Positions 6,687 through 13,866 of a stretch of 32,046 nt of DNA are shown here, one piece after another. The DNA comes from Hydrogenophilales bacterium 16-61-112 (lineage in GTDB: Bacteria; Pseudomonadota; Gammaproteobacteria; Burkholderiales; Thiobacillaceae). The DNA lies in NCBI GenBank assembly GCA_002257045.1, contig NCHD01000059.1:1-32046 (forward strand). Reading direction: 5' to 3'. The notes below the pieces were generated by a model that saw only the letters and a program-made list of their open reading frames with translations, did no database searches and was not told the DNA's origin. The number at the start of each line of letters is the position of its first letter. The first letter of the stretch is position 1. Both the position numbers and the translations under genes were made by a program.

Positions 6687-8099
6687 ATGAAGCCTTTAAC
6701 GGTCAAAACCTACCTTCCCTGGGTCGTGGCCGTGGCGCTGTTCATGGAGGGCCTCGATACCACCATCGTCAACACCGCAGTACCTGCGATCGCTGAGGGG
6801 CTTCAGGTGACACCGCTGAGCCTGAAGGCGGTGGTGACCAGCTACATCCTGAGCCTGGCGGTGTGCATCCCGGTCAGCGGCTGGATGGCGGACCGCTATG
6901 GCACGCGCCGCGTGTTCAGCATCGCGGTGGCTGTCTTCACCCTGGCCTCGATCCTGTGCGGCCTGGCGCAAAACGCGCCGATGCTGGTGGCGGGGCGCAT
7001 TCTGCAGGGCGTGGGCGCGGCGATGATGATGCCGGTGGGACGACTGGCGATCATTCGCACTTTCCCCAAAGCGGAACTGTTGCGGGCGATGAACTTCGTC
7101 ATCATCCCGGCGTTGATCGGGCCCTTGCTCGGGCCCACGGTCGGCGGCCTGATTGTGCACTGGCTCTCCTGGCACACCATCTTTTTCGTCAACGTGCCGG
7201 TGGGCCTGATGGCGCTGTGGCTGGCGCATCGCTACATGCCGGATTACCGCGGCGAGTCGCGGCGCCCGCTGGATGTTGTCGGTCTGGTGCTGTTCGGCAG
7301 TGGCGCAGCTTTGCTTTCCTGGCTGCTGGAAATCTTTGGCGAGCATCAGATCGACGCGACCTCGGCGACGGTGCTGCTGGTGCTCAGCCTCAGCCTGCTG
7401 GCCGCGTATGTCTTGCATGCCCGCGAGACGGCCCATCCGCTGCTGCGCCTGGCGCTGTTCCGAGTGCGCACGTTTCGCGTGTCGGTGGGGGGCGGCTTCA
7501 TTACGCGGCTGGGGGTGGGCGGACTTCCATTCCTGCTGCCGCTGCTGTACCAGCTCGGCCTCGGCCTGCCTGCCTGGCAGTCGGGTCTGCTGATGATGCC
7601 GGCCGCTGCTGCGGCCATGTTCATGAAGTTCATTTCATCGCGGGTGCTTGCGCGCTTTGGCTACCGTCGCATCCTGATCGTGAATACGGTGATGATCGGC
7701 GTCGTGGTCTGCCTGTTCTCGCTGGTGACCCCGGCCACACCGATCCTACTGATCGTGCTGCTGGGGCTGGCGATGGGCTTCTTCAATTCGCTGCAATACA
7801 CCAGCATGAACTCGATGGCCTTTGCCGACATCGACAGCCCCGATTCGAGCATGGCCAGCACCATTTCCAGTTCGATGCAGCAGATGTCGATGAGCTTCGG
7901 GCTGGCCTGCGGCTCGCTGGTCGCCGCGTGGTATCTGGGCGACCTGCCGCAGACCGACCGCGCGGCGGTGACGACCGCGCTGCATTACGCGTTCCTGACG
8001 CTGGGTGGCCTGACCGCACTGTCGTCGCTGTCATTCTGGTCGCTGCGGCCCGGGGATGGGGAAAGCGTCAGCAAGGGAACGGTGCGGATGACGGAATAA
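6687..8099 (+). CDS. mdtD: DHA2-family MFS multidrug exporter, MdtD-like
   Basis: A 470-residue proton-driven exporter of the inner membrane, 14-helix DHA2 class. Visible signatures are the DHA2 motif LDTTIVNTAVPAIA in helix 1, motif A ADRYGTRRVF in the loop 2-3 region, and antiporter motif C as GPLLGPTVGG in helix 5. Its length and alignable blocks (GRILQGVGAAMMMPVGRL, WHTIFFVNVPVGL, GFFNSLQYTSMNSM) match E. coli MdtD (471 residues, compared from memory) better than EmrB. MdtD substrates are poorly defined. No membrane-fusion partner is adjacent, so it probably works alone. The ATG at 6687 has no strong ribosome site. Confidence 0.88.
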   Translation: MKPLTVKTYLPWVVAVALFMEGLDTTIVNTAVPAIAEGLQVTPLSLKAVVTSYILSLAVCIPVSGWMADRYGTRRVFSIAVAVFTLASILCGLAQNAPMLVAGRILQGVGAAMMMPVGRLAIIRTFPKAELLRAMNFVIIPALIGPLLGPTVGGLIVHWLSWHTIFFVNVPVGLMALWLAHRYMPDYRGESRRPLDVVGLVLFGSGAALLSWLLEIFGEHQIDATSATVLLVLSLSLLAAYVLHARETAHPLLRLALFRVRTFRVSVGGGFITRLGVGGLPFLLPLLYQLGLGLPAWQSGLLMMPAAAAAMFMKFISSRVLARFGYRRILIVNTVMIGVVVCLFSLVTPATPILLIVLLGLAMGFFNSLQYTSMNSMAFADIDSPDSSMASTISSSMQQMSMSFGLACGSLVAAWYLGDLPQTDRAAVTTALHYAFLTLGGLTALSSLSFWSLRPGDGESVSKGTVRMTE

Positions 8100-8187
8100 T
8101 GGCCTACGTGTGGCCGAACAGAATACGCAACGCCTGACGGGATACAAGCGCCCCCACTAAAGCCTTTATGATGGCGCAGCGGAGCGA

Positions 8188-8211
8188 GCCGACAGGTGGC
8201 GTCCTGTCGGC
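8188..8211. terminator. Strong stem-loop between the MFS gene and sodC
   Basis: GCCGACAGG (8188-8196) and CCTGTCGGC (8203-8211) form a perfect 9-bp GC-rich stem with a 6-base loop, 89 bp after the MFS stop. There is no T-run after it, so it is a possible terminator or 3' mRNA-stabilising hairpin rather than a classical intrinsic terminator. Confidence 0.45.
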
Positions 8212-8310
8212 CCGTAGAACCATAAAACAGGGTCGCCGGCACCAATCGTCGGCCAATCCTTACCTTGAAATCCACGCCATGTTGTTCCACCCATCCAAGG
8301 AGAGAGACTC

Positions 8311-8805
8311 ATGAAGCTTCAAGTTAGTGTTGCCGCAGTCCTGTTGAGCGTGGCGTCATTTTCTGCGCTGGCAGACATTGTTATTCCGATGACGCTGGTT
8401 GATGACAAAGGCGTTGGCGCGTCGGTCGGCCAGGTCACGATTTCAGAATCGCCGTATGGCCTGGTGTTCACCCCCGCCCTCAGCGGCATGGCGCCGGGAT
8501 TGCATGGTTTCCATGTGCATGCCAATCCCAGCTGCATGCCCAAGGATAAAGACGGGAAGATGGTTCCGGCGCTTGCCGCGGGCGGCCATTTCGATCCGCA
8601 AAATACCAATCGCCACGGGACGCCGTGGGGTGATGGCCACCTGGGCGATCTGCCGCCGCTGTTCGTGGATGCCAGCGGCAATGCCAGCCAGCCGGTTCTG
8701 GCGCCGCGCCTGAAAATGGCGGACATGAAAGGGCGCTCGCTGATGGTGCATGCCGGCGGCGATAACCATTCCGACCATCCCGCCGCACTGGGTGGCGGCG
8801 GATAA
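8311..8805 (+). CDS. sodC: Periplasmic Cu/Zn superoxide dismutase lacking its C-terminal strand
   Basis: A 164-residue SodC that would convert superoxide to peroxide in the periplasm. A signal peptide ([21 protein letters not shown]) is followed by the metal-site ladder: H68-V-H70, H93, H102, H110, D113 and H147. All copper and zinc ligands are present, as is C75 of the disulfide pair. The protein stops at ...[10 protein letters not shown]. Bacterial SodC normally continues with about eight residues of the type ARxACGVI, which carry the active-site arginine and the second disulfide cysteine; both are missing. After the TAA no single alternative frame restores them cleanly. It has its own leader with GGAGAGA before the ATG. 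Confidence 0.88.
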   Translation: MKLQVSVAAVLLSVASFSALADIVIPMTLVDDKGVGASVGQVTISESPYGLVFTPALSGMAPGLHGFHVHANPSCMPKDKDGKMVPALAAGGHFDPQNTNRHGTPWGDGHLGDLPPLFVDASGNASQPVLAPRLKMADMKGRSLMVHAGGDNHSDHPAALGGGG

Positions 8806-9207
8806 ACCTGGCGTCAGCGGGTCGGTCGCAAAGGGCCGATCTGCTGCGTTTTAGTTTTCACCTGGCGGCAAACTGTCCCCCTATCGCAATGCCGCTTCTC
8901 TCGCTAAGCACACCCATAACCCAGTCTCTCAGGAGTCGCCAACCTGGCCTAACGGTTGTGAACGGATAACTAGGCCGACTGAGCAAGCAAAGGGGTTCGC
9001 GATGGATGCCGATCTCCCTGTCCGCATCAAGCGCCAGCCGGATAAGCCCTGCGGCCCGATTTCTCTGCATGCGATCTACCGCACCCCAACGACCCGATCG
9101 AGTTTACGTCGCAACCTGCGTCCATACCCTGGAGCCATCGAAGCAGCGATCCTCTGCGGTGATTCAGCCACGGGTTGATCGGCGCCCAAGCGCAATGGCG
9201 CAACGGG
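8806..9207. other. About 400 bp with no supported gene
   Basis: Frames of 70-90 codons exist on both strands here, but none has a ribosome site, a domain or a familiar motif. It leads into the regulatory stretch upstream of bactofilin. No promoter, repeat or RNA structure stands out in this part. Confidence 0.5.
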
Positions 9208-9225
9208 TGTCGCCATCCGACGACG
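9208..9225. promoter_or_regulatory. Candidate GlrR-type activator site 1
   Basis: TGTC (9208-9211), ten bases, GACG (9222-9225). The core is TGTCGCC-ATCC-GACGACG, one base off the palindrome at 9286-9303. It lies about 154 bp upstream of the -24 element of the sigma-54 promoter, a usual enhancer distance. E. coli GlrR is reported, as I recall it, to bind TGTC-N10-GACA, and this window encodes a GlrR homologue. Confidence 0.45.
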
Positions 9226-9261
9226 CGCGCAATTCACCCTAAGCCTCTGATTTAACTGAAC

Positions 9262-9275
9262 CTTATTTAAATAAG
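9262..9275. promoter_or_regulatory. Perfect 14-bp AT palindrome
   Basis: CTTATTTAAATAAG is fully self-complementary and sits in the bactofilin leader 11 bp before the second candidate activator site. It could be a DNA-bending protein site (IHF or Fis type) or an operator; no family is assignable. Confidence 0.35.
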
Positions 9276-9285
9276 CCGGATCAGG

Positions 9286-9303
9286 TGTCGCCATCAGGCG
9301 ACG
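9286..9303. promoter_or_regulatory. Candidate GlrR-type activator site 2
   Basis: TGTCGCC-ATCA-GGCGACG, i.e. TGTC-N10-GACG with perfect GTCGCC/GGCGAC arms. It starts 78 bp after site 1 and ends about 76 bp before the -24 element of the sigma-54 promoter. The same 14 fixed bases recur at 14293-14310. Confidence 0.45.
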
Positions 9304-9308
9304 TTTTT
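9287..9308 (+). terminator. Hairpin plus T-run (alternative reading of site 2)
   Basis: GTCGCC-ATCA-GGCGAC followed by GTTTTT is a well-formed intrinsic terminator shape on the plus strand. The nearest plus-strand gene ends about 480 bp upstream (sodC), so if it terminates anything it would be a long sodC 3' UTR or an unannotated RNA. The same bases also serve as the candidate activator palindrome, and I cannot tell which role is real. Confidence 0.35.
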
Positions 9309-9377
9309 CCCGGTTTTTCACCCTGAACGCTTCAATAAAAACCATTATCTATCTGTTTATAAACAATTTTTTAGTTC

Positions 9378-9393
9378 TGGAACGGGTATTGCT
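9378..9393 (+). promoter_or_regulatory. Sigma-54 (RpoN) promoter for bactofilin
   Basis: TGGAACG-GGTA-TTGCT matches the RpoN consensus TGGCACG-N4-TTGCW at 11 of 12 defined bases. The invariant GG (9379-9380) and GC (9391-9392) have correct spacing. Transcription would begin near 9403-9404, giving a leader of about 66 bases. This excludes the ATG at 9401 as the bactofilin start. Confidence 0.75.
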
Positions 9394-9469
9394 ATAAGGC
9401 ATGATGTGTCCAGGTCCGGGCACAACCATGCCAGAGCGTTATACAACCCAGAATCGAGAGACCTTTCCC

Positions 9470-10120
9470 ATGCTCAAATCCTTCATGCAACCCGGCCACG
9501 CCGCCGCTTCCAAAGCCGATTCAAGCAAGACCAGCCATTCGGGCTACCCGAACAAACCGGCCGAAACCGCCAAGCCGGCCGAGGCGGTCGAGGCAGTTCA
9601 AACCGTTGAAGTCGCCCGCGAAGCGCAGCCGCAGGAAGCTTCCTCACACGCGCGCAACGAAGAGGGCAGCAAGCTCATCGTCGGGCCGAACATCAAGCTG
9701 AAGGGCTCGGAAATCACCGATTGCGAAATCCTGGTGGTGGAAGGCCGCGTGGAAGCGTCGATGAACAGCCGCGATATCCGCATCGCCGAGGGCGGCGTGT
9801 TCTCGGGCAAGGCCGAGATCGACGTGGCCGAAGTCCACGGCACTTTCGAAGGTGACCTGACGGCGCGCAAACGCCTGGTGATCTATGCCACCGGCAAGGT
9901 CACCGGAGTGATTCGCTATGGCGCAATGATGATCGAGGAAGGCGGCACGCTTTCCGGGGATGTGCAACGGCTTGCTACCGGACCCAGCCTGGCCAAGCTG
10001 CCGGAAGCCGTAGCGCAGACCCCAAAACCTGACGTGGCCGACGAGCCCGCGCAGGAGCCGGCGCTGGAGCAGATTCACTTCGGCTCCACGCTGGCACGCA
10101 ATCTGGCGGGACGACGCTAA
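9470..10120 (+). CDS. Bactofilin (polymer-forming cytoskeletal protein)
   Basis: A 216-residue bactofilin. These proteins polymerise without nucleotide and act in cell shape, polar organisation or envelope enzyme placement. The disordered N-terminal arm (1-66) is rich in Ala, Glu and Lys. The beta-helix core runs from about 67 to 168, with regularly spaced turns such as IVGPNIKLKGSEITDCEILVVEGRVEA and GGVFSGKAEIDVAEVHGTFEGDL; a short polar tail follows. I chose ATG 9470 because GAGAG lies upstream and because the sigma-54 start point makes the ATG at 9401 untranslatable; ATG 9428 remains possible. No peptidoglycan hydrolase (the frequent bactofilin partner) is adjacent, but a PilZ gene converges on it. 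Confidence 0.9.
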   Translation: MLKSFMQPGHAAASKADSSKTSHSGYPNKPAETAKPAEAVEAVQTVEVAREAQPQEASSHARNEEGSKLIVGPNIKLKGSEITDCEILVVEGRVEASMNSRDIRIAEGGVFSGKAEIDVAEVHGTFEGDLTARKRLVIYATGKVTGVIRYGAMMIEEGGTLSGDVQRLATGPSLAKLPEAVAQTPKPDVADEPAQEPALEQIHFGSTLARNLAGRR

Positions 10121-10140
10121 GGCGGGGCGACGCCTCGACG

Positions 10141-10177
10141 CGACGCGCTGTCGTTGAGGAGCGACAGCGTGGCGTCG
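10141..10177. terminator. Long two-part stem-loop between bactofilin and the PilZ gene, containing TGTC-N10-GACA
   Basis: The outer arms CGACGC (10141-10146) and GCGTCG (10172-10177) enclose the inner arms GCTGTCG (10147-10153) and CGACAGC (10162-10168). There is an 8-base loop and a 3-base bulge. It lies between convergent genes, so a bidirectional terminator without a T-run is one reading. It also contains an exact TGTC-N10-GACA (10149-10166), the E. coli GlrR site as I recall it. Confidence 0.5.
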
Positions 10178-10319
10178 GGATCTGATCGCGCCATGCCGGA
10201 TGTGCGAATGGGGTTTGCTCGTCGATCAACGCGCAGACCCTTTTTTTACGGCAGCGCAAAGGCAACCTTCCCGCCGGCTTTGCTGCTTATCGCCGCCACG
10301 GCGAACAAGTGAGCGACTT

Positions 10320-11054
10320 CTAGCCTTCGGCTTCCTGCGCGCTGATCAGGTTTTGATAAAGCAGGGCCGAGATGACCAGGGTGTCCTGGCTGGTCACGTC
10401 TTCGAACGACAGCCCATGCAGGACGGTGGGCTTTTCGTCCTCCGCCGGGCGCGAAGCATTCACCGACCGTATCTTGCAGTTCAGGGCCAGCACGTGCTCG
10501 GCGGCCCCGACCTTGACACGCAGCTTGAGCGTGAGCAGCGTGCCGACCGCGCCTATTTTCTCACTGACGGCGATCAGCGCGCCGCCGATACTGATGTCGC
10601 GCGCAACGCATGCAAGCCCGCGGCCGCCTTCGGCCGTGGCGTGACAGATGATGTGGATGCGCCCGCGCGAGCTGCCGCGCACCACCATGCCGCGCACCTC
10701 CTTGGGATAGGCCAGATGCAGGTGGGGATATGGCGTGTTGGTCACGCGCTTGGCGCTGGTGGTGAAGGCGTAGGCACTTTTCCCGCTGAACAGGCGCACC
10801 ACGAAATCCTGTCCTTCGCGCACCAGCATCATGCTGCCGTTGATAATCGGCGTGGTGACGATGACGCTCTGGCTTTCCAGATAACCGATCAGGGTGACGA
10901 AGCTGCGCGACGGCTCGACATCGGACTGGAACTGCAACTGGATGGAATCGCCGATGGCCAGCTTGATCTGGTCCAGCGTCAGCGGACCGGCATCACGCGG
11001 GGACGGTTCCGGCTTGCCGGTTTTGAAAGAGGGCTCATCAAGTGCTGTGGACAT
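10320..11054 (-). CDS. YcgR-like c-di-GMP effector with PilZ domain
   Basis: A 244-residue cytoplasmic protein. Residues about 25-118 form a YcgR-N/PilZN-type beta domain (LAIGDSIQLQFQ..., LIGYLESQSVIVTTP..., VRLFSGKSAYAFTT). Residues 120-235 form the PilZ domain. Both c-di-GMP contacts are present: R126-G-S-S-R130 (RxxxR) and D153-I-S-I-G-G158 ((D/N)xSxxG), so ligand binding is expected. YcgR proteins brake the flagellar motor, while related PilZN-PilZ proteins control other surface functions; no flagellar genes are nearby, so the output is open. It converges on bactofilin and is divergent from nnrD, with a palindrome in the shared upstream region. Confidence 0.88.
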   Translation of the reverse strand: MSTALDEPSFKTGKPEPSPRDAGPLTLDQIKLAIGDSIQLQFQSDVEPSRSFVTLIGYLESQSVIVTTPIINGSMMLVREGQDFVVRLFSGKSAYAFTTSAKRVTNTPYPHLHLAYPKEVRGMVVRGSSRGRIHIICHATAEGGRGLACVARDISIGGALIAVSEKIGAVGTLLTLKLRVKVGAAEHVLALNCKIRSVNASRPAEDEKPTVLHGLSFEDVTSQDTLVISALLYQNLISAQEAEG

Positions 11055-11162
11055 CGTTTGCCTGCTCAGGGTTTGTCATGCTTGTCTCAACACGGCCCCC
11101 TGCGTAATCTGCAGGCCGGGCCCCGACTCGCGTATTGGCGCGCATACATGGCTTGAAGGCAC

Positions 11163-11184
11163 ATGCACGCTGTATATCGTGCAT
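11163..11184. promoter_or_regulatory. Operator-like palindrome between the PilZ gene and nnrD
   Basis: ATGCACG (11163-11169) and CGTGCAT (11178-11184) are perfect 7-bp inverted arms with an 8-base AT-rich spacer. It is placed between divergent genes just before a possible -10 CATAAT (11193-11198) reading to the right. It looks like a dimeric regulator site; the regulator is unknown. Confidence 0.45.
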
Positions 11185-11375
11185 AAACGGCCCATAATTT
11201 AGGGCAGCCCCGACAGATGCCGCGCATGGCTGGCGCTTTATTTCCCGAGAACCCGACCGGATGGACGCCGCGTGACCCGATTCCAGAACCGATTGCGAGC
11301 GCTTTGCCGCGCGCGTGCGACCCTGCAAAGCCAGGCACATCGCCCCATCACACAGATTCCGGTGGGCGCACAGCC

Positions 11376-12194
11376 ATGAACCCGCCGCTGCTGCCACCCC
11401 GCCCGCACGACAGCCACAAGGCCCGGTTGGGCCGTATCGGCATTGTCGGCGGCACGCCGGGCATGGTGGGCGCGGCCTTGCTGGCGGGACGGGCGGCGCT
11501 GCACTGCGGCGCGGGGCTGGTGACGCTGGGGGTACTGGATGCAGTGGTCCATGTCGACTTCAACATGCCGGAACTGATGTTCGCACCGCCCGACTCACTG
11601 GTGGCCGACCCCAACCTGACGGTGCTGGCGATCGGGCCGGGGCTGGGGCAGACGCGCGCGGCCGTCGACCTGCTGCACGCCGCCTTGCGCCACCCCGGGC
11701 CACTGGTGGTGGACGCAGACGGCTTGAACGGACTGGCGCAACACGCGGAACTGGCCGCAGCCTGCGCCCGGCGAACCGCCCCGACGCTGCTGACGCCGCA
11801 CCCGGGCGAAGCCGCCCGCTTGCTGCACACCCACACCGACGCGATTCAGGCCGACCGCGAACAGGCGGCGCGGCAACTGGCAGCGACATTCCATGCCTGG
11901 GTGGTGCTCAAAGGCGCCGGCTCGGTGCTGGCGCAGCCCGACGGCACGACATCGATCAACACAAGCGGCAATCCGGCCCTGAGCGCGCCCGGCATGGGCG
12001 ATGTGCTGACTGGCATGCTGGCCGCGTTTCTGGCGCGGCTGCCGCCTGCGGACGCCTTGCGCCTGGCGGTTTGGCTGCACGGCCAGGCGGCGGATGATGC
12101 AGTCGCCGAACAATTCGGTCCGGAGGGGCTGACGGCTTCAGAGCTGATCGGCTGGGTGCGGCGCCGGCTAAATGCTGTCGAAGGGCGCGGCTGA
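11376..12194 (+). CDS. nnrD: ADP-dependent NAD(P)H-hydrate dehydratase (single-domain NnrD)
   Basis: A 272-residue ribokinase-fold enzyme that repairs hydrated NADH and NADPH using ADP. The order of signatures is IGIVGGTPGMVGAALLAGRAAL near the N-terminus, AIGPGLGQ, VVDADGLN, TPHPGEAARLL, VLKGAGSVLA and GNPALSAPGMGDVLTG. The last carries the nucleotide-site GMGD in place of the more common GTGD, which I recall as usual in betaproteobacteria. The NnrE epimerase half found fused in E. coli is absent and no nnrE is adjacent. The frame opens at 11217, but the first 53 codons have no family resemblance, so ATG 11376 was chosen; its ribosome site is weak. Confidence 0.88.
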   Translation: MNPPLLPPRPHDSHKARLGRIGIVGGTPGMVGAALLAGRAALHCGAGLVTLGVLDAVVHVDFNMPELMFAPPDSLVADPNLTVLAIGPGLGQTRAAVDLLHAALRHPGPLVVDADGLNGLAQHAELAAACARRTAPTLLTPHPGEAARLLHTHTDAIQADREQAARQLAATFHAWVVLKGAGSVLAQPDGTTSINTSGNPALSAPGMGDVLTGMLAAFLARLPPADALRLAVWLHGQAADDAVAEQFGPEGLTASELIGWVRRRLNAVEGRG

Positions 12195-12206
12195 CGCCCG
12201 CTGGCG

Positions 12207-12635
12207 TTAGAGCCCAACCACTTGCAGCAGCACCTCGGCGCCTTTGGCCCGTTCCTCAACGACAATCACGCTGTCGCCACTGGCCTTGAATTCTGCCCAG
12301 CGATGTCGCACTTCTTTAAAATTCGCTCACCTGCCTGCGTGACTCGCTCGTCATCAGCACGATCCCGGCCAGCGCATCGTCGTCGTCTTCAACCCCCATC
12401 GTGAGCGCCGCCGGGGTGTCCGTATGGAATCCTGTTTACAGCAGGGCCACTCCAGCTCGACAAGATGCCGATTGACAAAGGTCACCACGGGGGACTCGGT
12501 CACGTGTTATAGGGTGTTCAAGCAGTCCTGACGGGCGTCACGCCAGCTTGTGAACACTTCAGCCAATTGGTTGAGCTGCTTAAATACCGTATTGCTTGAC
12601 GTTTTATATAGCGCTGGTCGTACCGTTCGCTCATT
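12207..12635 (-). pseudogene. Frameshifted minus-strand coding remnants
   Basis: Three protein-like segments lie in different minus-strand frames. The first ends at TAA 12207-12209 with HRWAEFKASGDSVIVVEERA. The second, just upstream of a frame change near 12325, reads PAALTMGVEDDDDALAGIV. The third, ending at TAA 12507-12509, reads FKQLNQLAEVFTSWRDARQD. Each is too protein-like and GC-biased for random sequence, but no single frame joins them. I recognise no family; the last could be the front of a transposase, which is weak. It looks like decayed coding sequence or a frame-damaged assembly. Confidence 0.35.
12514..12557. repeat. Inverted repeat with inner palindrome
   Basis: GTGTTCA (12514-12520) pairs with TGAACAC (12551-12557). 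The loop contains GGCGT-C-ACGCC (12534-12544), a second perfect palindrome. It overlaps the minus-strand remnant and has no T-run. No role is clear. Confidence 0.3.
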
Positions 12636-12925
12636 TCATCTATGACTGAACCAAATATTGCCCACGCGGTGAGGCGTGGAAAACGGAACCGTGATGCGGC
12701 TGGCCATCAAAATTATTGAGGCAGCCCTCCACCCAACGGCCAGATCGTGGGGTGGAAACTGCAGTACGCAAAGCGGTGTCATGACGCAGCGGCTGCTAGC
12801 CTAAAGCGAGTACACATAATGGCGTGCGGTGTATCGTTGCGCTGCACTGGATTAGCATGGCTGCGAATCGACCGATTATAAAACCATGGGCAATCCTGCC
12901 AAGCACACACCATCAGGGAGAAGAC
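12636..12925. other. Non-coding stretch before the DUF805 gene
   Basis: I see no coding sequence here. It holds a small hairpin CCACGC-GGTGAG-GCGTGG (12662-12679) and the presumed DUF805 promoter, which I cannot place. Confidence 0.4.
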
Positions 12926-13297
12926 ATGCACTGGTATCTCGGCGTTCTCAAGCAATACGCGGTATTCAAGGGGCGCGCCCGGCGCAAGGAATACTGGTTC
13001 TTTATCCTGTTCAACCTGATCGCCAGCCTGTTGCTGACCGTGGTCGACTTCATGACCGGCAGCCTCGATGCCGAACTCGGGATAGGGCTGTTGAGCGGCC
13101 TCTATTCACTGGCGGTGCTGATACCCAGCCTGGCAGTGACGGTGCGCCGACTGCACGATACCGGCCGCACCGGCTGGTGGCTGCTGATCGGCCTGATTCC
13201 CCTGATCGGCGCCATCGTGCTACTGGTGTTCATGCTGCTCGACAGCCAGCCGGGCGACACCGAATATGGCGCCAATCCCAAAGGGGCCACGGCCTGA
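12926..13297 (+). CDS. DUF805 family inner-membrane protein
   Basis: A 123-residue membrane protein. It opens with the DUF805 hallmark MHWYLGVLKQYAVFKGRARR followed by KEYWFFILFN, then hydrophobic segments at about 27-43, 55-72 and 84-103, and the conserved VRRLHDTGRTGWW loop between the last two. It ends with the usual polar tail (...GDTEYGANPKG). Members resemble E. coli YhaH/YhaI and have no established function. The ATG at 12926 has GGGAGAAG upstream; an in-frame ATG at 12824 would add 34 residues with no family match. Confidence 0.88.
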   Translation: MHWYLGVLKQYAVFKGRARRKEYWFFILFNLIASLLLTVVDFMTGSLDAELGIGLLSGLYSLAVLIPSLAVTVRRLHDTGRTGWWLLIGLIPLIGAIVLLVFMLLDSQPGDTEYGANPKGATA

Positions 13298-13449
13298 GCC
13301 ACGTCTGCCTGAACCCCGGGCCCCGCCTCACCCTGCCTGCTTACCCTTCACCCAGAATTCGCATGATTTGGCTGCCCGCTTTCTTGATGCGCTGCTGTAA
13401 ACGGTAACGCCGGACAGCACGTTGATCGATCTGGCACGGGTCCGACCGG

Positions 13450-13785
13450 CTAGCGGGCGGGCGCTTCAGCAGGCCCCTCGCCCAGCGCGTACCCAGCAGC
13501 TTCCGCCGAGGCTTCAGATGCCGGTTTCGACGTGACCTCTTCATACAGCGCCTCCTTCGTCGGATTGCTTTTGTCGCCGCCGCGCTCGCTTGTCGCTACG
13601 GCAGGGTTTTTGGAATAGCAGCCGCTCAGGATCAGCAAGCCGGACATCAGCGCCAGCACGCCATACGAGGCGTGCCGGGGATGCGCACGTGGAAATTGAG
13701 CCGCTACGACGCAGGCCGCTCCGGCCCCGCTCCATTCATACAACAGCATGTGTTCGTCATCGAGATGTTTCAGGGTCTTGAGCAT
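13450..13785 (-). CDS. Small hypothetical protein with lipobox-like segment
   Basis: A 111-residue frame with GGAG 8 bases before ATG 13785. Residues 1-35 are mixed, 40-55 are hydrophobic and end in LLILSGC, a lipobox-like motif, and the rest is a low-complexity Glu/Ala/Ser/Pro-rich tail (EALYEEVTSKPASEASAEAA...). The lipobox is unusually far from the N-terminus for a lipoprotein, so either the start is internal or the segment is a plain membrane anchor. No internal start has a good ribosome site. It precedes nothing on its strand; the EF-hand gene lies 81 bp upstream of it on the same strand. I recognise no family. Confidence 0.5.
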   Translation of the reverse strand: MLKTLKHLDDEHMLLYEWSGAGAACVVAAQFPRAHPRHASYGVLALMSGLLILSGCYSKNPAVATSERGGDKSNPTKEALYEEVTSKPASEASAEAAGYALGEGPAEAPAR

Positions 13786-13866
13786 GGGACAACTCCGGGG
13801 ATACGAGCTGGCCGGCCACGGTGTGGGCGCGTCCGGCCAGTCTCGATGGGTTATCAGAAACGGTGC

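Noticed and set aside
9401-9469. Bactofilin start at 9401
   Set aside because: The sigma-54 promoter places transcription start at about 9403, after this ATG.
10200-11156. 318-codon plus-strand open frame
   Set aside because: Antisense to the PilZ gene; low-complexity His/Arg/Ala sequence without a domain.
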